DNA of 64,000 bases, from contig JAGBIC010000016.1 of the NCBI GenBank assembly GCA_017935185.1, forward strand, positions 1 through 64,000, written 5' to 3'. Both the position numbers and the translations under genes were made by a program. The DNA is from Alistipes sp. (GTDB taxonomy: Bacteria > Bacteroidota > Bacteroidia > Bacteroidales > Rikenellaceae). Shown here piece after piece: positions 1 to 8,237 of this stretch. The notes below the pieces were generated by a model, which ran no database searches, was not told the DNA's origin, and worked only from the letters and a program-made list of their open reading frames with translations. How positions within the stretch are numbered: position 1 is the stretch's first letter; each line of letters begins with the position of its first letter.

Positions 1-147
1 ATCGGTCTGGATGCTCCCGATCCCGAGTGTGATCTTGATTATGTCCCCAATGAGGCCCGCAAGGCGGATGTTACAATAGCAATATCAAATTCGTTGGGAT
101 TTGGTGGTCATAATGCGTGTGTGGCATTGCGCAAGTGGAATGGATAG
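1..147 (+). CDS. fabF: Beta-ketoacyl-ACP synthase II, C-terminal end (partial)
   Basis: The window opens inside a gene; 48 codons remain before TAG. The peptide carries the C-terminal signature of condensing enzymes: a stretch ending in [14 protein letters not shown], where the Phe-Gly-Gly-His/Asn segment is the conserved loop near the thiolase-fold active site. The preceding 'DYVPNEAR' matches the usual 'NVPNxAR' in FabF. The enzyme elongates acyl-ACP with malonyl-ACP in fatty acid synthesis. It lies 21 nt upstream of fabG on the same strand, which supports the assignment. The active-site Cys and His residues lie outside the window, so FabF versus another KAS II-like paralogue cannot be settled. 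Confidence 0.8.
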   Translation: MGLDAPDPECDLDYVPNEARKADVTIAISNSLGFGGHNACVALRKWNG

Positions 148-168
148 AACAACTAAATTTAGATAAAA

Positions 169-915
169 ATGAAACTTTTACAAGGTAAGGTGGCACTTGT
201 TACAGGTGCGGCCAGAGGTATCGGAAAAGCTATTGCTTTGCGTTTTGCCGAGCAGGGTGCAGATGTGGCATTCACCGATCTGGAGATTAACGAGGTGGCA
301 GAGCAGACCATTAAAGAGTTGGAGGCCTATGGAGTAAAGGTGAAGGCTTACGCCTCTAATGCGGCAAATTTTGACGAAGCTCACGATGTTGTCAAGCAGG
401 TTGTGGCCGAGTTTGGTCGAATCGATGTGCTGGTAAATAATGCAGGTATCACCAAGGATGGCCTTATGATGCGCATGAGCGAGGCGCAGTGGGATGCGGT
501 AATCAATGTGAATCTTAAGTCGGCATTCAACTTTATCCATGCCGTAACCCCTATCATGGCAAAACAGCGTGGTGGCTCGATTATCAATATGTCGTCGGTT
601 GTGGGCGTGTCGGGTAATGCTGGACAGTGTAATTACTCGGCCTCGAAGGCGGGTATGATTGGCTTGGCGAAGTCTATCGCCAAGGAGATGGGCCCTCGTG
701 GAATACGTGCCAATGCAATTGCTCCGGGCTTTATTATCACCGAGATGACCGATAAACTCCCGCAGGAGGTGCGTGATGCGTGGGCGCAGCAGATTCCTCT
801 GCGTCGTGGCGGCACACCCGAGGATGTTGCCAACGTGGCGTTGTTCCTCGCCAGCGATTTGTCATCATACGTCAGCGGTCAGGTTATTCACTGCTGCGGT
901 GCGATGAATTGTTAA
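169..915 (+). CDS. fabG: 3-oxoacyl-[ACP] reductase FabG
   Basis: A 248-aa classical short-chain dehydrogenase that reduces 3-oxoacyl-ACP with NADPH in the cytoplasmic fatty acid elongation cycle. The cofactor motif TGAARGIG is at residues 12-19, NNAG at about 90-93, and the catalytic tetrad is Asn115, Ser143, Tyr156 and Lys160 (YSASK). The length is normal for FabG. The C-terminus (GQVIHCCGAMNC) has the usual GQVIH but two cysteines in place of the more common Val-Asp/Asn. The gene follows the FabF-like gene by 21 nt, which makes a fatty acid role more likely than another SDR function. A strong terminator follows. Confidence 0.88.
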   Translation: MKLLQGKVALVTGAARGIGKAIALRFAEQGADVAFTDLEINEVAEQTIKELEAYGVKVKAYASNAANFDEAHDVVKQVVAEFGRIDVLVNNAGITKDGLMMRMSEAQWDAVINVNLKSAFNFIHAVTPIMAKQRGGSIINMSSVVGVSGNAGQCNYSASKAGMIGLAKSIAKEMGPRGIRANAIAPGFIITEMTDKLPQEVRDAWAQQIPLRRGGTPEDVANVALFLASDLSSYVSGQVIHCCGAMNC

Positions 916-941
916 ACGAATAACTTATTCTACATTTTGAT

Positions 942-978
942 AAATAAACGATGTCCGTGTGGCATCGTTTATTTTTTT
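942..978 (+). terminator. Intrinsic terminator after fabG
   Basis: A perfect 12-bp stem (arms 942-953 and 963-974, loop of nine bases) runs into a T-rich tract. It ends the fab transcription unit and separates it from pyrF. Confidence 0.85.
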
Positions 979-1114
979 GATATACGCTGTGGTTGACCAT
1001 GGGGTGAATGTCGATTTATTTGTTGTAATTTTGAATTTCTATTGTTATTATCGTCGAATTTTCGTAAATTAGCACTTTGAATGAGAGTGTATATATCAAA
1101 AACAATATAAAACT

Positions 1115-1816
1115 ATGAGCCAGAGAGATGTAATCATTGCATGCGATTTCGACAGTGCCGAAACAACGCTTGCTTTTCTTGACAAATTCACCGATTGCAA
1201 ACCTTTCGTAAAGATTGGTATGGAACTTTATTATGCCGCAGGCCCTTCTATCGTTAAGGAGATTAAGGCGCGCGGACATAAGATTTTCCTTGATCTGAAG
1301 CTACACGATATACCCAATACGGTGAAGAAGGCTATGTCGGTGTTGTCACGCATGGATGTCGATATGTGTAATCTGCACGCCGCAGGTACTGTCGAGATGA
1401 TGAAGGCTGCCCTCGAGGGTCTTACCCGTGAGGATGGTTCTCGTCCCCTGCTTATTGCGGTTACCCAGCTCACATCTACCAGCGAGGAGCGTATGCAGAA
1501 GGATTTGCTTATCAATGCCACTATCAACGACACAATCGTTCACTATGCCAAGAATGCCCAGGTGGCAGGTTTGGATGGTGTTGTCTGCTCACCGTTGGAG
1601 GCCGGCATGGTTAAGGAGGCTTGCGGAGCAGGTTTTGTTACCGTAACCCCGGGTGTGCGTTTCGCCGATGGCGAGGTTGGTGATCAGGTGCGTGTAACCA
1701 CCCCCGCTCGCGCAAAGGAGATAGGTACTGATTTCATCGTTGTGGGTCGCCCCATAACACAGGCTGCCGACCCTGTGGCTGCATATAAGCGTTGCGTAGC
1801 CGAGTTTGTTGGTTAA
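1115..1816 (+). CDS. pyrF: Orotidine 5'-phosphate decarboxylase
   Basis: A 233-aa enzyme that decarboxylates OMP to UMP, the last step of de novo pyrimidine synthesis. The catalytic DxKxxDI motif is seen as Asp60-Lys62-Asp65-Ile66, with Lys33 in 'VKIGMEL'. A phosphate-binding 'VTPGVRF' and 'IVVGRPI' occur near the C-terminus. The protein has the short (type 1) architecture of Firmicutes and Proteobacteria; many Bacteroidetes instead have a longer type 2 PyrF of about 270 aa. It heads a same-strand cluster with pyrE (29 nt downstream), pyrB and purT. The preceding 199-nt gap has the fabG terminator and an AT-rich promoter-like stretch without a perfect TAnnTTTG. Confidence 0.92.
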   Translation: MSQRDVIIACDFDSAETTLAFLDKFTDCKPFVKIGMELYYAAGPSIVKEIKARGHKIFLDLKLHDIPNTVKKAMSVLSRMDVDMCNLHAAGTVEMMKAALEGLTREDGSRPLLIAVTQLTSTSEERMQKDLLINATINDTIVHYAKNAQVAGLDGVVCSPLEAGMVKEACGAGFVTVTPGVRFADGEVGDQVRVTTPARAKEIGTDFIVVGRPITQAADPVAAYKRCVAEFVG

Positions 1817-1845
1817 TTGTAGGAAAATAAATTAAACGATATATT

Positions 1846-2478
1846 ATGGAAAAGATTATTGCCAAAGATTTGCTTTCGATTGGAGCAGTATTTTTGCGTC
1901 CCGAACAGCCGTTTACATGGGCAAGTGGCATCAAGAGCCCTATTTATTGCGATAACAGATTGACCCTTACAGCCCCCCGCGTGCGTGATAATGTCGAGAA
2001 GGGCCTGGCCGAGTTGGTTAAGAAGTACTATCCCGAGTGCGAGGTGCTGATGGGTACAAGCACAGCGGGAATCGCCCACGCTGCTATTGTGGCTACAATC
2101 ATGGATTTGCCGATGGGTTATGTTCGTAGTGGTGCAAAGGACCATGGCCGTACAAACCAGATTGAGGGTAAATTGGAGAAGGGTCAGAAGGTGGTTGTTG
2201 TAGAGGATTTGATCTCTACCGCAGGCAGCTGCATAGAGGTTGTTAAGGTGTTGCGTGAGGCCGGTGCTGACGTGCTGGGCGTTGTGAGCATCTTTACCTA
2301 TGGCATGAAGAAGGGTCTTGACAGAATGGCCGAGGCCGAGGTTGAGAACCACTCTTTGTCGAATCTCGACGCTCTGGTCGAGGCTGCTGCCGAGGAGGGT
2401 TACATCAAACATGAGGATTGTGCCCGCATCATTGCATTCCGCAATAACCCTTCGGATGAGAGTTGGATTAACAAATAA
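1846..2478 (+). CDS. pyrE: Orotate phosphoribosyltransferase
   Basis: A 210-aa type I phosphoribosyltransferase that joins orotate and PRPP to give OMP, the substrate of the upstream PyrF. The PRPP-binding motif [13 protein letters not shown] is at residues 116-128 with the expected acidic pair (Glu120, Asp121). Orotate-binding features such as '[16 protein letters not shown]' near residues 23-38 and the flexible-loop 'RSGAKDHG' near 94-101 are present. It lies between pyrF and pyrB with gaps of 29 and 12 nt, so co-transcription is likely. Confidence 0.93.
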   Translation: MEKIIAKDLLSIGAVFLRPEQPFTWASGIKSPIYCDNRLTLTAPRVRDNVEKGLAELVKKYYPECEVLMGTSTAGIAHAAIVATIMDLPMGYVRSGAKDHGRTNQIEGKLEKGQKVVVVEDLISTAGSCIEVVKVLREAGADVLGVVSIFTYGMKKGLDRMAEAEVENHSLSNLDALVEAAAEEGYIKHEDCARIIAFRNNPSDESWINK

Positions 2479-2490
2479 TACGACAAGATT

Positions 2491-3576
2491 ATGCGACATT
2501 TAATCGATACCACCGATATATCGGTTGCCGAGGTTGATCAGATAATCAATACCGCACTCGATATTATCGAGAATCGTCAAAAATATAGTGAGGTATGTAA
2601 AGGCAAGAAGCTCGCTACCCTATTTTATGAGCCGAGCACCCGTACCCGTTTGAGTTTCACCTCGGCTATGATGGAGCTGGGCGGAAGTGTTCTCGGTTTC
2701 TCGGATGCCGCTTCGTCGTCGGTAAGCAAGGGTGAGACCGTTGCCGACACGGTGCGAGTGCTGGGTTGCTTTGCCGATATTATTGCCATGCGTCACAGTA
2801 AGGAGGGTGCGCCGTTGGTGGCATCACACTATGCTAATGTGCCCATCATCAATGCCGGTGATGGTAGCCATGCCCACCCCACTCAGACTTTGACCGATTT
2901 GCTCACCATTCGTCGTGAGAAGGGCCGTCTGAATAATCTCACAATCGGTTTTTGTGGCGATTTGAAGTTTGGCCGTACTGTTCACTCGCTTATCAAGGCG
3001 TTGTCACGTTATGAGGGTATCAATGTGGTGCTGATTGCTCCCGAGGAGTTGCGCCTGCCTTCATATATCCGCCGTGAGGTGTGCGACAAGAACAATGTTC
3101 CCACCCGCGAGGTGACTACCATGGAGGAGGTATTGCCCGAGTTGGATATCCTCTATATGACACGTGTTCAGAAGGAGCGTTTTCTTGACGAGGAGGAGTT
3201 TGAGCGTTTGAAAGATAGTTTTATCCTCAATCCCGAGCGTATGGAGCTTGCAAAGAAGGATATGATTGTTCTGCACCCGCTGCCTCGAGTTAATGAGATC
3301 ACCCGTGATGTGGACAACGATCCACGTGCTGCCTATTTCCGTCAGGTTGAGAATGGTAAGTTCGTGCGTATGGCACTTATCTACACTCTGCTGGAGTGGG
3401 CAAAGGAGAGTCCCGTGACTGCACAGACTCCACGTTTGGGCGATGAGTTGGTGCGCAACGATTGGCGATGCAGCAATCGTCAGTGTATCTCGAATTGGGA
3501 GGATGTCGATAAATTGTTCCGCTCTACCGAGGATGGCTACCGTTGCGCCTACTGTGAGGCAAGGGTTAAAAATTAA
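2491..3576 (+). CDS. pyrB: Aspartate carbamoyltransferase with fused PyrI-type zinc domain
   Basis: The first 310 or so residues form the ATCase catalytic chain, which makes carbamoyl-aspartate from carbamoyl phosphate and aspartate. The carbamoyl phosphate motif FYEPSTRTR is near residue 45, HPTQ near 130, and HPLPRVNE near 265. After this the protein continues to 361 aa with a four-cysteine element, Cys327-X4-Cys332-X19-Cys352-X2-Cys355. That layout resembles the zinc-binding C-terminal domain of the regulatory chain PyrI, but no nucleotide-binding allosteric domain lies between. A comparable PyrB/regulatory-like single chain is known from Thermotoga maritima. It sits 12 nt after pyrE. Allosteric control by CTP/ATP through this polypeptide alone seems unlikely. 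Confidence 0.92.
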   Translation: MRHLIDTTDISVAEVDQIINTALDIIENRQKYSEVCKGKKLATLFYEPSTRTRLSFTSAMMELGGSVLGFSDAASSSVSKGETVADTVRVLGCFADIIAMRHSKEGAPLVASHYANVPIINAGDGSHAHPTQTLTDLLTIRREKGRLNNLTIGFCGDLKFGRTVHSLIKALSRYEGINVVLIAPEELRLPSYIRREVCDKNNVPTREVTTMEEVLPELDILYMTRVQKERFLDEEEFERLKDSFILNPERMELAKKDMIVLHPLPRVNEITRDVDNDPRAAYFRQVENGKFVRMALIYTLLEWAKESPVTAQTPRLGDELVRNDWRCSNRQCISNWEDVDKLFRSTEDGYRCAYCEARVKN

Positions 3577-3608
3577 GTTACTAACATAATAAAACAAAAT
3601 AGGAAAAG

Positions 3609-4799
3609 ATGGTAAAGATTGGCACACCGATGACTGCGGTGGGTAAAAAAGCGATATTGTGCGGCTCGGGCGAGCTGGGCAAAGAGGTCGCATTGGAGTT
3701 ACAGCGTTATGGTATTGAGGTAATCGCTCTGGACAGATATGAGAATGCTCCTGCTATGCAGGTTGCGCATCGCTCTTATGTGTTGTCGATGTTGGACGGC
3801 GAGCGTCTGCGTGAGATTATCGAGAAGGAGAAGCCCGATTATATTATTCCTGAGGTGGAGGCTATTGCCACTCCAACCCTTGTGGAGCTGGAGAAGGAGG
3901 GGTATAATGTAATCCCCACAGCCAATGCTACCCTGCTCACGATGAATCGCAAGGGTATCCGCCAGCTGGCTGCCGAGACTCTCGGCCTGCCCACATCTCC
4001 TTATTGTTTTGCAGCTACTCGTGAGGAGTTTGATGCAGCTATCGAGAAGATTGGTACTCCTTGTGTCGTTAAGCCTATCATGAGTTCTTCGGGCCATGGC
4101 CAGAGCGTATGTAAGACCCCTGCCGATGCCGATGCATCGTGGAAGATTGCTCAGGAGGGCGGTCGTGCAGGTGGCGGCGAGGTTATCGTCGAGGGCTTTG
4201 TTAAGTTTGACTACGAGATTACCCTTTTGACCGTTCGTCACTCTGGTGGTACATCATTCCTCAATCCTATCGGTCACCATCAGGTGGATGGCGACTATCG
4301 CGAGTCATGGCAGCCGCAGCCTATGAGCACCATCGCTTTGGAGAAGGCGCAATATATCGCCCAGCGAGTTACCGACGCTTTGGGTGGCTATGGCATATTC
4401 GGCGTTGAGCTCTTTATCTGTGGTGATGAGGTGCTCTTCAGCGAGGTTTCGCCCCGTCCGCACGACACAGGTATGGTTACAATGATTTCGCAGGACTTAT
4501 CGGAGTTTGCTCTGCATGCACGTGCGGTGTTGGGTCTGCCTATCCCTTCAATCAACTTCTACGGCCCGAGTGCTTCAAAGGCGGTTGTTGTCGAGGGTGA
4601 TACCGATAAGGTAGTGTTTGGTAATTTGGACAAGGTTCTTGCCGAGCCTAATATTCAAGTGCGTATCTTTGGTAAGCCCGAGGTTAAGGGTCACCGTCGT
4701 ATGGGTGTGATTCTGGCTCGTGGCGAGAGTGTAGAGGAGGCATTGGCGAAGGCCGAGAAGGCGTATGCTACATTGGAGGTAGAGGCTTTGCCGAGATAA
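3609..4799 (+). CDS. purT: Formate-dependent GAR transformylase
   Basis: A 396-aa ATP-grasp enzyme that converts glycinamide ribonucleotide to formyl-GAR using formate and ATP, the folate-free route for the third step of purine synthesis. N-terminal '[15 protein letters not shown]' forms the pre-ATP-grasp fold, '[14 protein letters not shown]' is the ATP-grasp loop, and '[13 protein letters not shown]' carries metal and substrate ligands. The length is typical. It follows pyrB by 32 nt and ends at a bidirectional terminator. The same window has purN in the purine operon, so the organism has both GAR transformylases. Confidence 0.93.
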   Translation: MVKIGTPMTAVGKKAILCGSGELGKEVALELQRYGIEVIALDRYENAPAMQVAHRSYVLSMLDGERLREIIEKEKPDYIIPEVEAIATPTLVELEKEGYNVIPTANATLLTMNRKGIRQLAAETLGLPTSPYCFAATREEFDAAIEKIGTPCVVKPIMSSSGHGQSVCKTPADADASWKIAQEGGRAGGGEVIVEGFVKFDYEITLLTVRHSGGTSFLNPIGHHQVDGDYRESWQPQPMSTIALEKAQYIAQRVTDALGGYGIFGVELFICGDEVLFSEVSPRPHDTGMVTMISQDLSEFALHARAVLGLPIPSINFYGPSASKAVVVEGDTDKVVFGNLDKVLAEPNIQVRIFGKPEVKGHRRMGVILARGESVEEALAKAEKAYATLEVEALPR

Positions 4800-4824
4800 A
4801 ATCCGAACAAAGTTTTATACATTG

Positions 4825-4862
4825 AAAAGGAGTCAACCATCCGTGGTTAACTCCTTTTCTTG
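4825..4862. terminator. Bidirectional terminator between purT and the membrane-protein gene
   Basis: Near-perfect 14-bp stem (4825-4838 with 4845-4858, one mismatch) with A-rich left and T-rich right flanks. It sits between convergent genes ending at 4799 (+) and 4866 (-) and can serve both. Confidence 0.8.
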
Positions 4863-4865
4863 CTT

Positions 4866-5444
4866 TTACTCTTCAAACTGCTTGAGGAGTAAGATTTTCT
4901 GTTTAATATCTGCAATTCGCTCGCGTTCATGCATATATCTCCATCCGCCTAATATGGCCGAGGCAATAATGGTTAGAACCATCCATAGCCACCATTGAGG
5001 TGTTAGAACGGCATTTTTAACGAGTGCTTCAATGATAACATATGCGAAAAGAGCTGCAAAAAAAACGATTATCACTATGTTTCTGCGTACAAACATCTTT
5101 TCAAAGCGAATTATCATCTGCTCTTGTTCGATGATATTTGTGTCAAATTTTGCCAAGCGTATCAATATGCGATACATCGGAGTAAATAGTAGAACATCCA
5201 AAAGTATAACAGAGCCAATTACTATCCACCCAAATGGGTCATTCTGAATCTCCTGAATAAATAGAATAGCCACAGCACATATAAGCACCAACCAGCCTAA
5301 GTATTGGTTTAATCTGATTCTGTTGCGGTACGATGTGACCTTATTCTCCATCACTATACGCAGCTCCTGCTTGCGAATCACCTCCTCGCGCTCCAACCGC
5401 TCGGAGAGCCTGTTCCACGATTGTTGTAATTGTTCGAGTTCCAT
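4866..5444 (-). CDS. Membrane protein encoded next to an ECF sigma factor
   Basis: A 192-aa protein with a charged, probably cytoplasmic N-terminus of about 45 residues (MELEQLQQSWNRLSERLERE, coiled-coil-like) followed by four hydrophobic segments in two pairs near residues 48-62, 72-90, 122-142 and 150-165, and a basic/acidic tail. I do not recognise a named family. It lies 11 nt downstream of an ECF sigma gene on the same strand. By position it could act as a membrane anti-sigma factor or sensor, but it lacks an obvious zinc-binding HxxxCxxC motif, so that role is inference only. Confidence 0.7.
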   Translation of the reverse strand: MELEQLQQSWNRLSERLEREEVIRKQELRIVMENKVTSYRNRIRLNQYLGWLVLICAVAILFIQEIQNDPFGWIVIGSVILLDVLLFTPMYRILIRLAKFDTNIIEQEQMIIRFEKMFVRRNIVIIVFFAALFAYVIIEALVKNAVLTPQWWLWMVLTIIASAILGGWRYMHERERIADIKQKILLLKQFEE

Positions 5445-5455
5445 AATTGTAATAG

Positions 5456-5932
5456 TTAAGCGTTAAACATCTTTTTTATCTTCTCTTTTGCGCGCATAAG
5501 CTTGACTGATACATTAGACAATGTAAGTCTTGTAATTTCGGTCATCTCCTCGTATGTATAGCCATCTAACCATAGTAATATCAAGGCTCTATCGAGGTTG
5601 CCGAGACGGTTTATGATTGAGTGTAGCTCTTCGATTTGCTCTTTTAGCACAGAGTCCTCGTCTGACGATAGGTCGAAAGTGAGAGATATGGATGTCGGTT
5701 GCTTACGGCGAATAAACGATATACAGGTGTATAGGGCTATGCGATATATCCATGTCGAGCGTTTGCTGCGGCCGTCAAATTGGTCGAAACTTGACCATAT
5801 GTTGCACAATACCTCCTGAAAATAATCCTCCACCATTCCTTGAGGTGCATACATATAGCAAACTTTGTAGATGATGTTACGATGGGCATAAACCACATCG
5901 GTAAACAGTTGTTCTTTAGTTTGAGTGCTCAT
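5456..5932 (-). CDS. ECF-type RNA polymerase sigma factor
   Basis: A 158-aa sigma-70-family factor. Region 2 spans about residues 15-80, with the typical 'DYFQEVLCNIWSSFDQF' and 'RSTWIYRIALYTC'. Region 4 lies at about 105-155 with the helix-turn-helix 'YTYEEMTEITRLTLSNVSVK' and a recognition helix ending 'LMRAKEKIKK'. The length is typical of ECF sigmas. It is followed by a membrane protein gene, an arrangement common for sigma/anti-sigma pairs. The stimulus and regulon cannot be read from the window. Confidence 0.9.
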   Translation of the reverse strand: MSTQTKEQLFTDVVYAHRNIIYKVCYMYAPQGMVEDYFQEVLCNIWSSFDQFDGRSKRSTWIYRIALYTCISFIRRKQPTSISLTFDLSSDEDSVLKEQIEELHSIINRLGNLDRALILLWLDGYTYEEMTEITRLTLSNVSVKLMRAKEKIKKMFNA

Positions 5933-6031
5933 TTGATTATTGTGTTTGCCCTATTAGTCGCAAAAAACGTTTGTAAAATTACATAAGAGATGATATTTTT
6001 TGCAAATATCTTTATACTTCTAACGCTGTAT

Positions 6032-6079
6032 ATACAAACAAACCTGTCTATTCATTGCGATAGACAGGTTTGTTTGTAT
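6032..6079 (-). terminator. Long hairpin at the end of the purine operon
   Basis: A perfect 19-bp inverted repeat (6032-6050 with 6061-6079, 10-base loop) lies 37 nt downstream of the folD stop. On the minus strand the distal arm is T-rich but no long U-run follows. It is the likely end of the pur operon transcript. Between it and folD are two tandem copies of 'ttttgaa', a short motif also seen just upstream of hisS. Confidence 0.65.
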
Positions 6080-6115
6080 TCTAATATTCAATTTTGAATT
6101 TTGAATTTTTCTCTC

Positions 6116-6973
6116 TTACTTTGACATCTTGCGCAAGAAGCACTCGATGGTGTTCTCCATAAGGCAGGTGATGGTCATGGGGCCTACGCCACCAGGAACG
6201 GGAGTGATAGCTGCAACTTTGGGCTCGATGGCTACAAAGTCGACGTCACCACACAACTTCTTGGTCTCGGGGTCGCGGTTTACACCTACATCGATAACCA
6301 CAGCGCCCTCCTTAACCATGTCGGCTGTGACAAACTTGGGACGGCCAATAGCCACAACCAAAATGTCGGCGCGGCGAGTAACCTCCGCCAGATTTTTTGT
6401 GCGGCTGTGAGCGATGGTTACGGTGGCATTTTCGTTGAGAAGCAACTTCGATACGGGCAAGCCCACAATGTTGCTGCGGCCGATAACCACAACATCCTTG
6501 CCTGCAATCTCAACATTGGCACGCTTCAAGAGCTTGATAATACCCTTCGGGGTGCAAGGCAGTGTGCAGGGCTGCTTAAGCCAAAGGTTAGCAACATTCA
6601 TGGGGTGGAAACCATCCACATCCTTCTCGGCGCTGATGGCTGCGATAACCTTGTCAGAGTCGATGTGCTTGGGCAGGGGCAACTGCACCAGAATGCCGTC
6701 TACACTATCATCGGCATTAAGCTCGTCGATAATGCCCAACAACTCAGCCTCCGATATAGAGGCATCCTTGCGGATTGTGGTGTTCTTGATACCCACCTCC
6801 TCCGAGGCTTTGGCCTTGCCTGTAACATAAGAAACGCTACCCGGGTCCTCGCCCACCAGGATAACCACCAAATGGGGAACTCGACCATATTTCTCGGTGA
6901 AGGTGGCCACGTCGGCGGCCATCTCCTGCTTGAGCGAGAGAGCCAACTCTTTTCCGTTTATAATATAACTCAT
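6116..6973 (-). CDS. folD: Bifunctional methylene-THF dehydrogenase / methenyl-THF cyclohydrolase
   Basis: A 285-aa cytoplasmic enzyme that converts 5,10-methylene-THF to 10-formyl-THF through two steps. The N-terminal catalytic domain has 'YVTGKAKASEEVGI', which supplies the conserved Tyr and Lys, and 'DGILVQLPLPKH'. The Rossmann domain has 'VVIGRSNIVGLPVS' and the C-terminal 'PVPGGVGPMT'. It is the last gene of the purine operon, 12 nt after purD. The position makes sense because 10-formyl-THF is used by PurN and PurH, encoded upstream in the same operon. Confidence 0.95.
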   Translation of the reverse strand: MSYIINGKELALSLKQEMAADVATFTEKYGRVPHLVVILVGEDPGSVSYVTGKAKASEEVGIKNTTIRKDASISEAELLGIIDELNADDSVDGILVQLPLPKHIDSDKVIAAISAEKDVDGFHPMNVANLWLKQPCTLPCTPKGIIKLLKRANVEIAGKDVVVIGRSNIVGLPVSKLLLNENATVTIAHSRTKNLAEVTRRADILVVAIGRPKFVTADMVKEGAVVIDVGVNRDPETKKLCGDVDFVAIEPKVAAITPVPGGVGPMTITCLMENTIECFLRKMSK

Positions 6974-6985
6974 AATCTGCTGAAA

Positions 6986-8233
6986 TTAGAATTTAAATGC
7001 TTTGTCACCAATATCGTTGCGGTGGAAGAGGTTGTCGCACTTGATTTTTGCCACCTCTGCTGCCGCCTTCTGCTGTGCTTCACGAAGGGTCGGAGCTTTG
7101 CAAACGACAATCATAACACGTCCGCCCGAGGTGACATATTTGCCATCCTTGAGGGCTGTGCCCATGTGGTATACCGAGCCGTCGACATTCTCAACGCCCT
7201 CAATAACATAGCCCTTCTCGTATGAGCCCGGGTATCCCTTCGAGGCCAGAACAATGCCCAATGTGGCCTGGTCGTCCCATGTGATTGTGGGGCTTTTGCC
7301 ATCGGCTACATTGCAGAATACCTGACAGATGTCGCTTGTCATGCGAGGTAAAACAACCTCGGTCTCGGGGTCGCCGAAGCGAGCGTTGAACTCGATGACC
7401 TTAATGCCGTTTTTGGTCTTCATCAAACCGCCATACAACACGCCGCAGAAGGGGCAACCCTCCTCGACCATAGCCGATGCAGTGCGACGCATGATGTTGC
7501 TCATGGCATACTCCAAATCCTCATCGGTGATAAAGGGCAGAGCCGTATATGCGCCCATGCCGCCCGTGTTGGGGCCTTTGTCGCCGTCGTAGGCGCGTTT
7601 GTGATCCTGCGATACAGGCATGGGGTAAACATTGTGGCCATTTACGAAACAGAGGAGCGAGAACTCGGGGCCCTCCAAATACTCCTCGATAACCACCTTG
7701 CCCTTGCCGAATTTCGAGTCGAGCAGCATGTCGCGCAGAGCCTCCTCGGCCTGCTCCAAAGTCTCGGCGATAACGACACCCTTACCAGCTGCCAAACCGT
7801 CATACTTGAGTACGGTGGGAAGTGATCCGGCCTTTACGTAGGCTAAAGCTGCATCGAAATCCTCGAAAGTGGCGTATGCTGCTGTGGGAACGTCGTGTTT
7901 CTTCATCAAGTCCTTGGCAAACTGCTTGCTGGTCTCGATCCGTGCAGCCGATTTTGTGGGGCCAAAGATGCGCAAACCGTTGGCTTTGAACAAATCAACA
8001 ACGCCGGCCTCAAGTGCAACTTCAGGGCCTACAACGGTCAGCTCTATGTTGTTTGATTTGGCAAAGTCGAGCAACGACTCCACGGCAGTCTCCTTGATGG
8101 CTACACACTCGGCAAGTGCAGCGATACCTGCATTGCCGGGTGCGCAGAAAATCTTATCTACTTGGGGCGACTTGCTCAATGTCTCTACTATGGCATGGCA
8201 GCGGCCGCCCGAACCTATAACTAATACTTTCAT
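6986..8233 (-). CDS. purD: Phosphoribosylamine-glycine ligase (GAR synthetase)
   Basis: ATP-grasp enzyme joining phosphoribosylamine and glycine. I chose the ATG at 8233, which gives 415 aa starting MKVLVIGSGGR and lies 4 nt after the purH stop. A longer in-frame start would overlap purH. The N-terminal nucleotide-fold motif reads GSGGRCHA, where most PurD proteins have GSGGREHA. Other landmarks are 'GPEVALEAGVVD', 'LKYDGLAAGKGVV', 'EEYLEGPEFSLL' and 'EFNARFGDPETEVVLPR'. It is sixth in the seven-gene pur operon. Confidence 0.95.
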   Translation of the reverse strand: MKVLVIGSGGRCHAIVETLSKSPQVDKIFCAPGNAGIAALAECVAIKETAVESLLDFAKSNNIELTVVGPEVALEAGVVDLFKANGLRIFGPTKSAARIETSKQFAKDLMKKHDVPTAAYATFEDFDAALAYVKAGSLPTVLKYDGLAAGKGVVIAETLEQAEEALRDMLLDSKFGKGKVVIEEYLEGPEFSLLCFVNGHNVYPMPVSQDHKRAYDGDKGPNTGGMGAYTALPFITDEDLEYAMSNIMRRTASAMVEEGCPFCGVLYGGLMKTKNGIKVIEFNARFGDPETEVVLPRMTSDICQVFCNVADGKSPTITWDDQATLGIVLASKGYPGSYEKGYVIEGVENVDGSVYHMGTALKDGKYVTSGGRVMIVVCKAPTLREAQQKAAAEVAKIKCDNLFHRNDIGDKAFKF

Positions 8234-8237
8234 TGGT

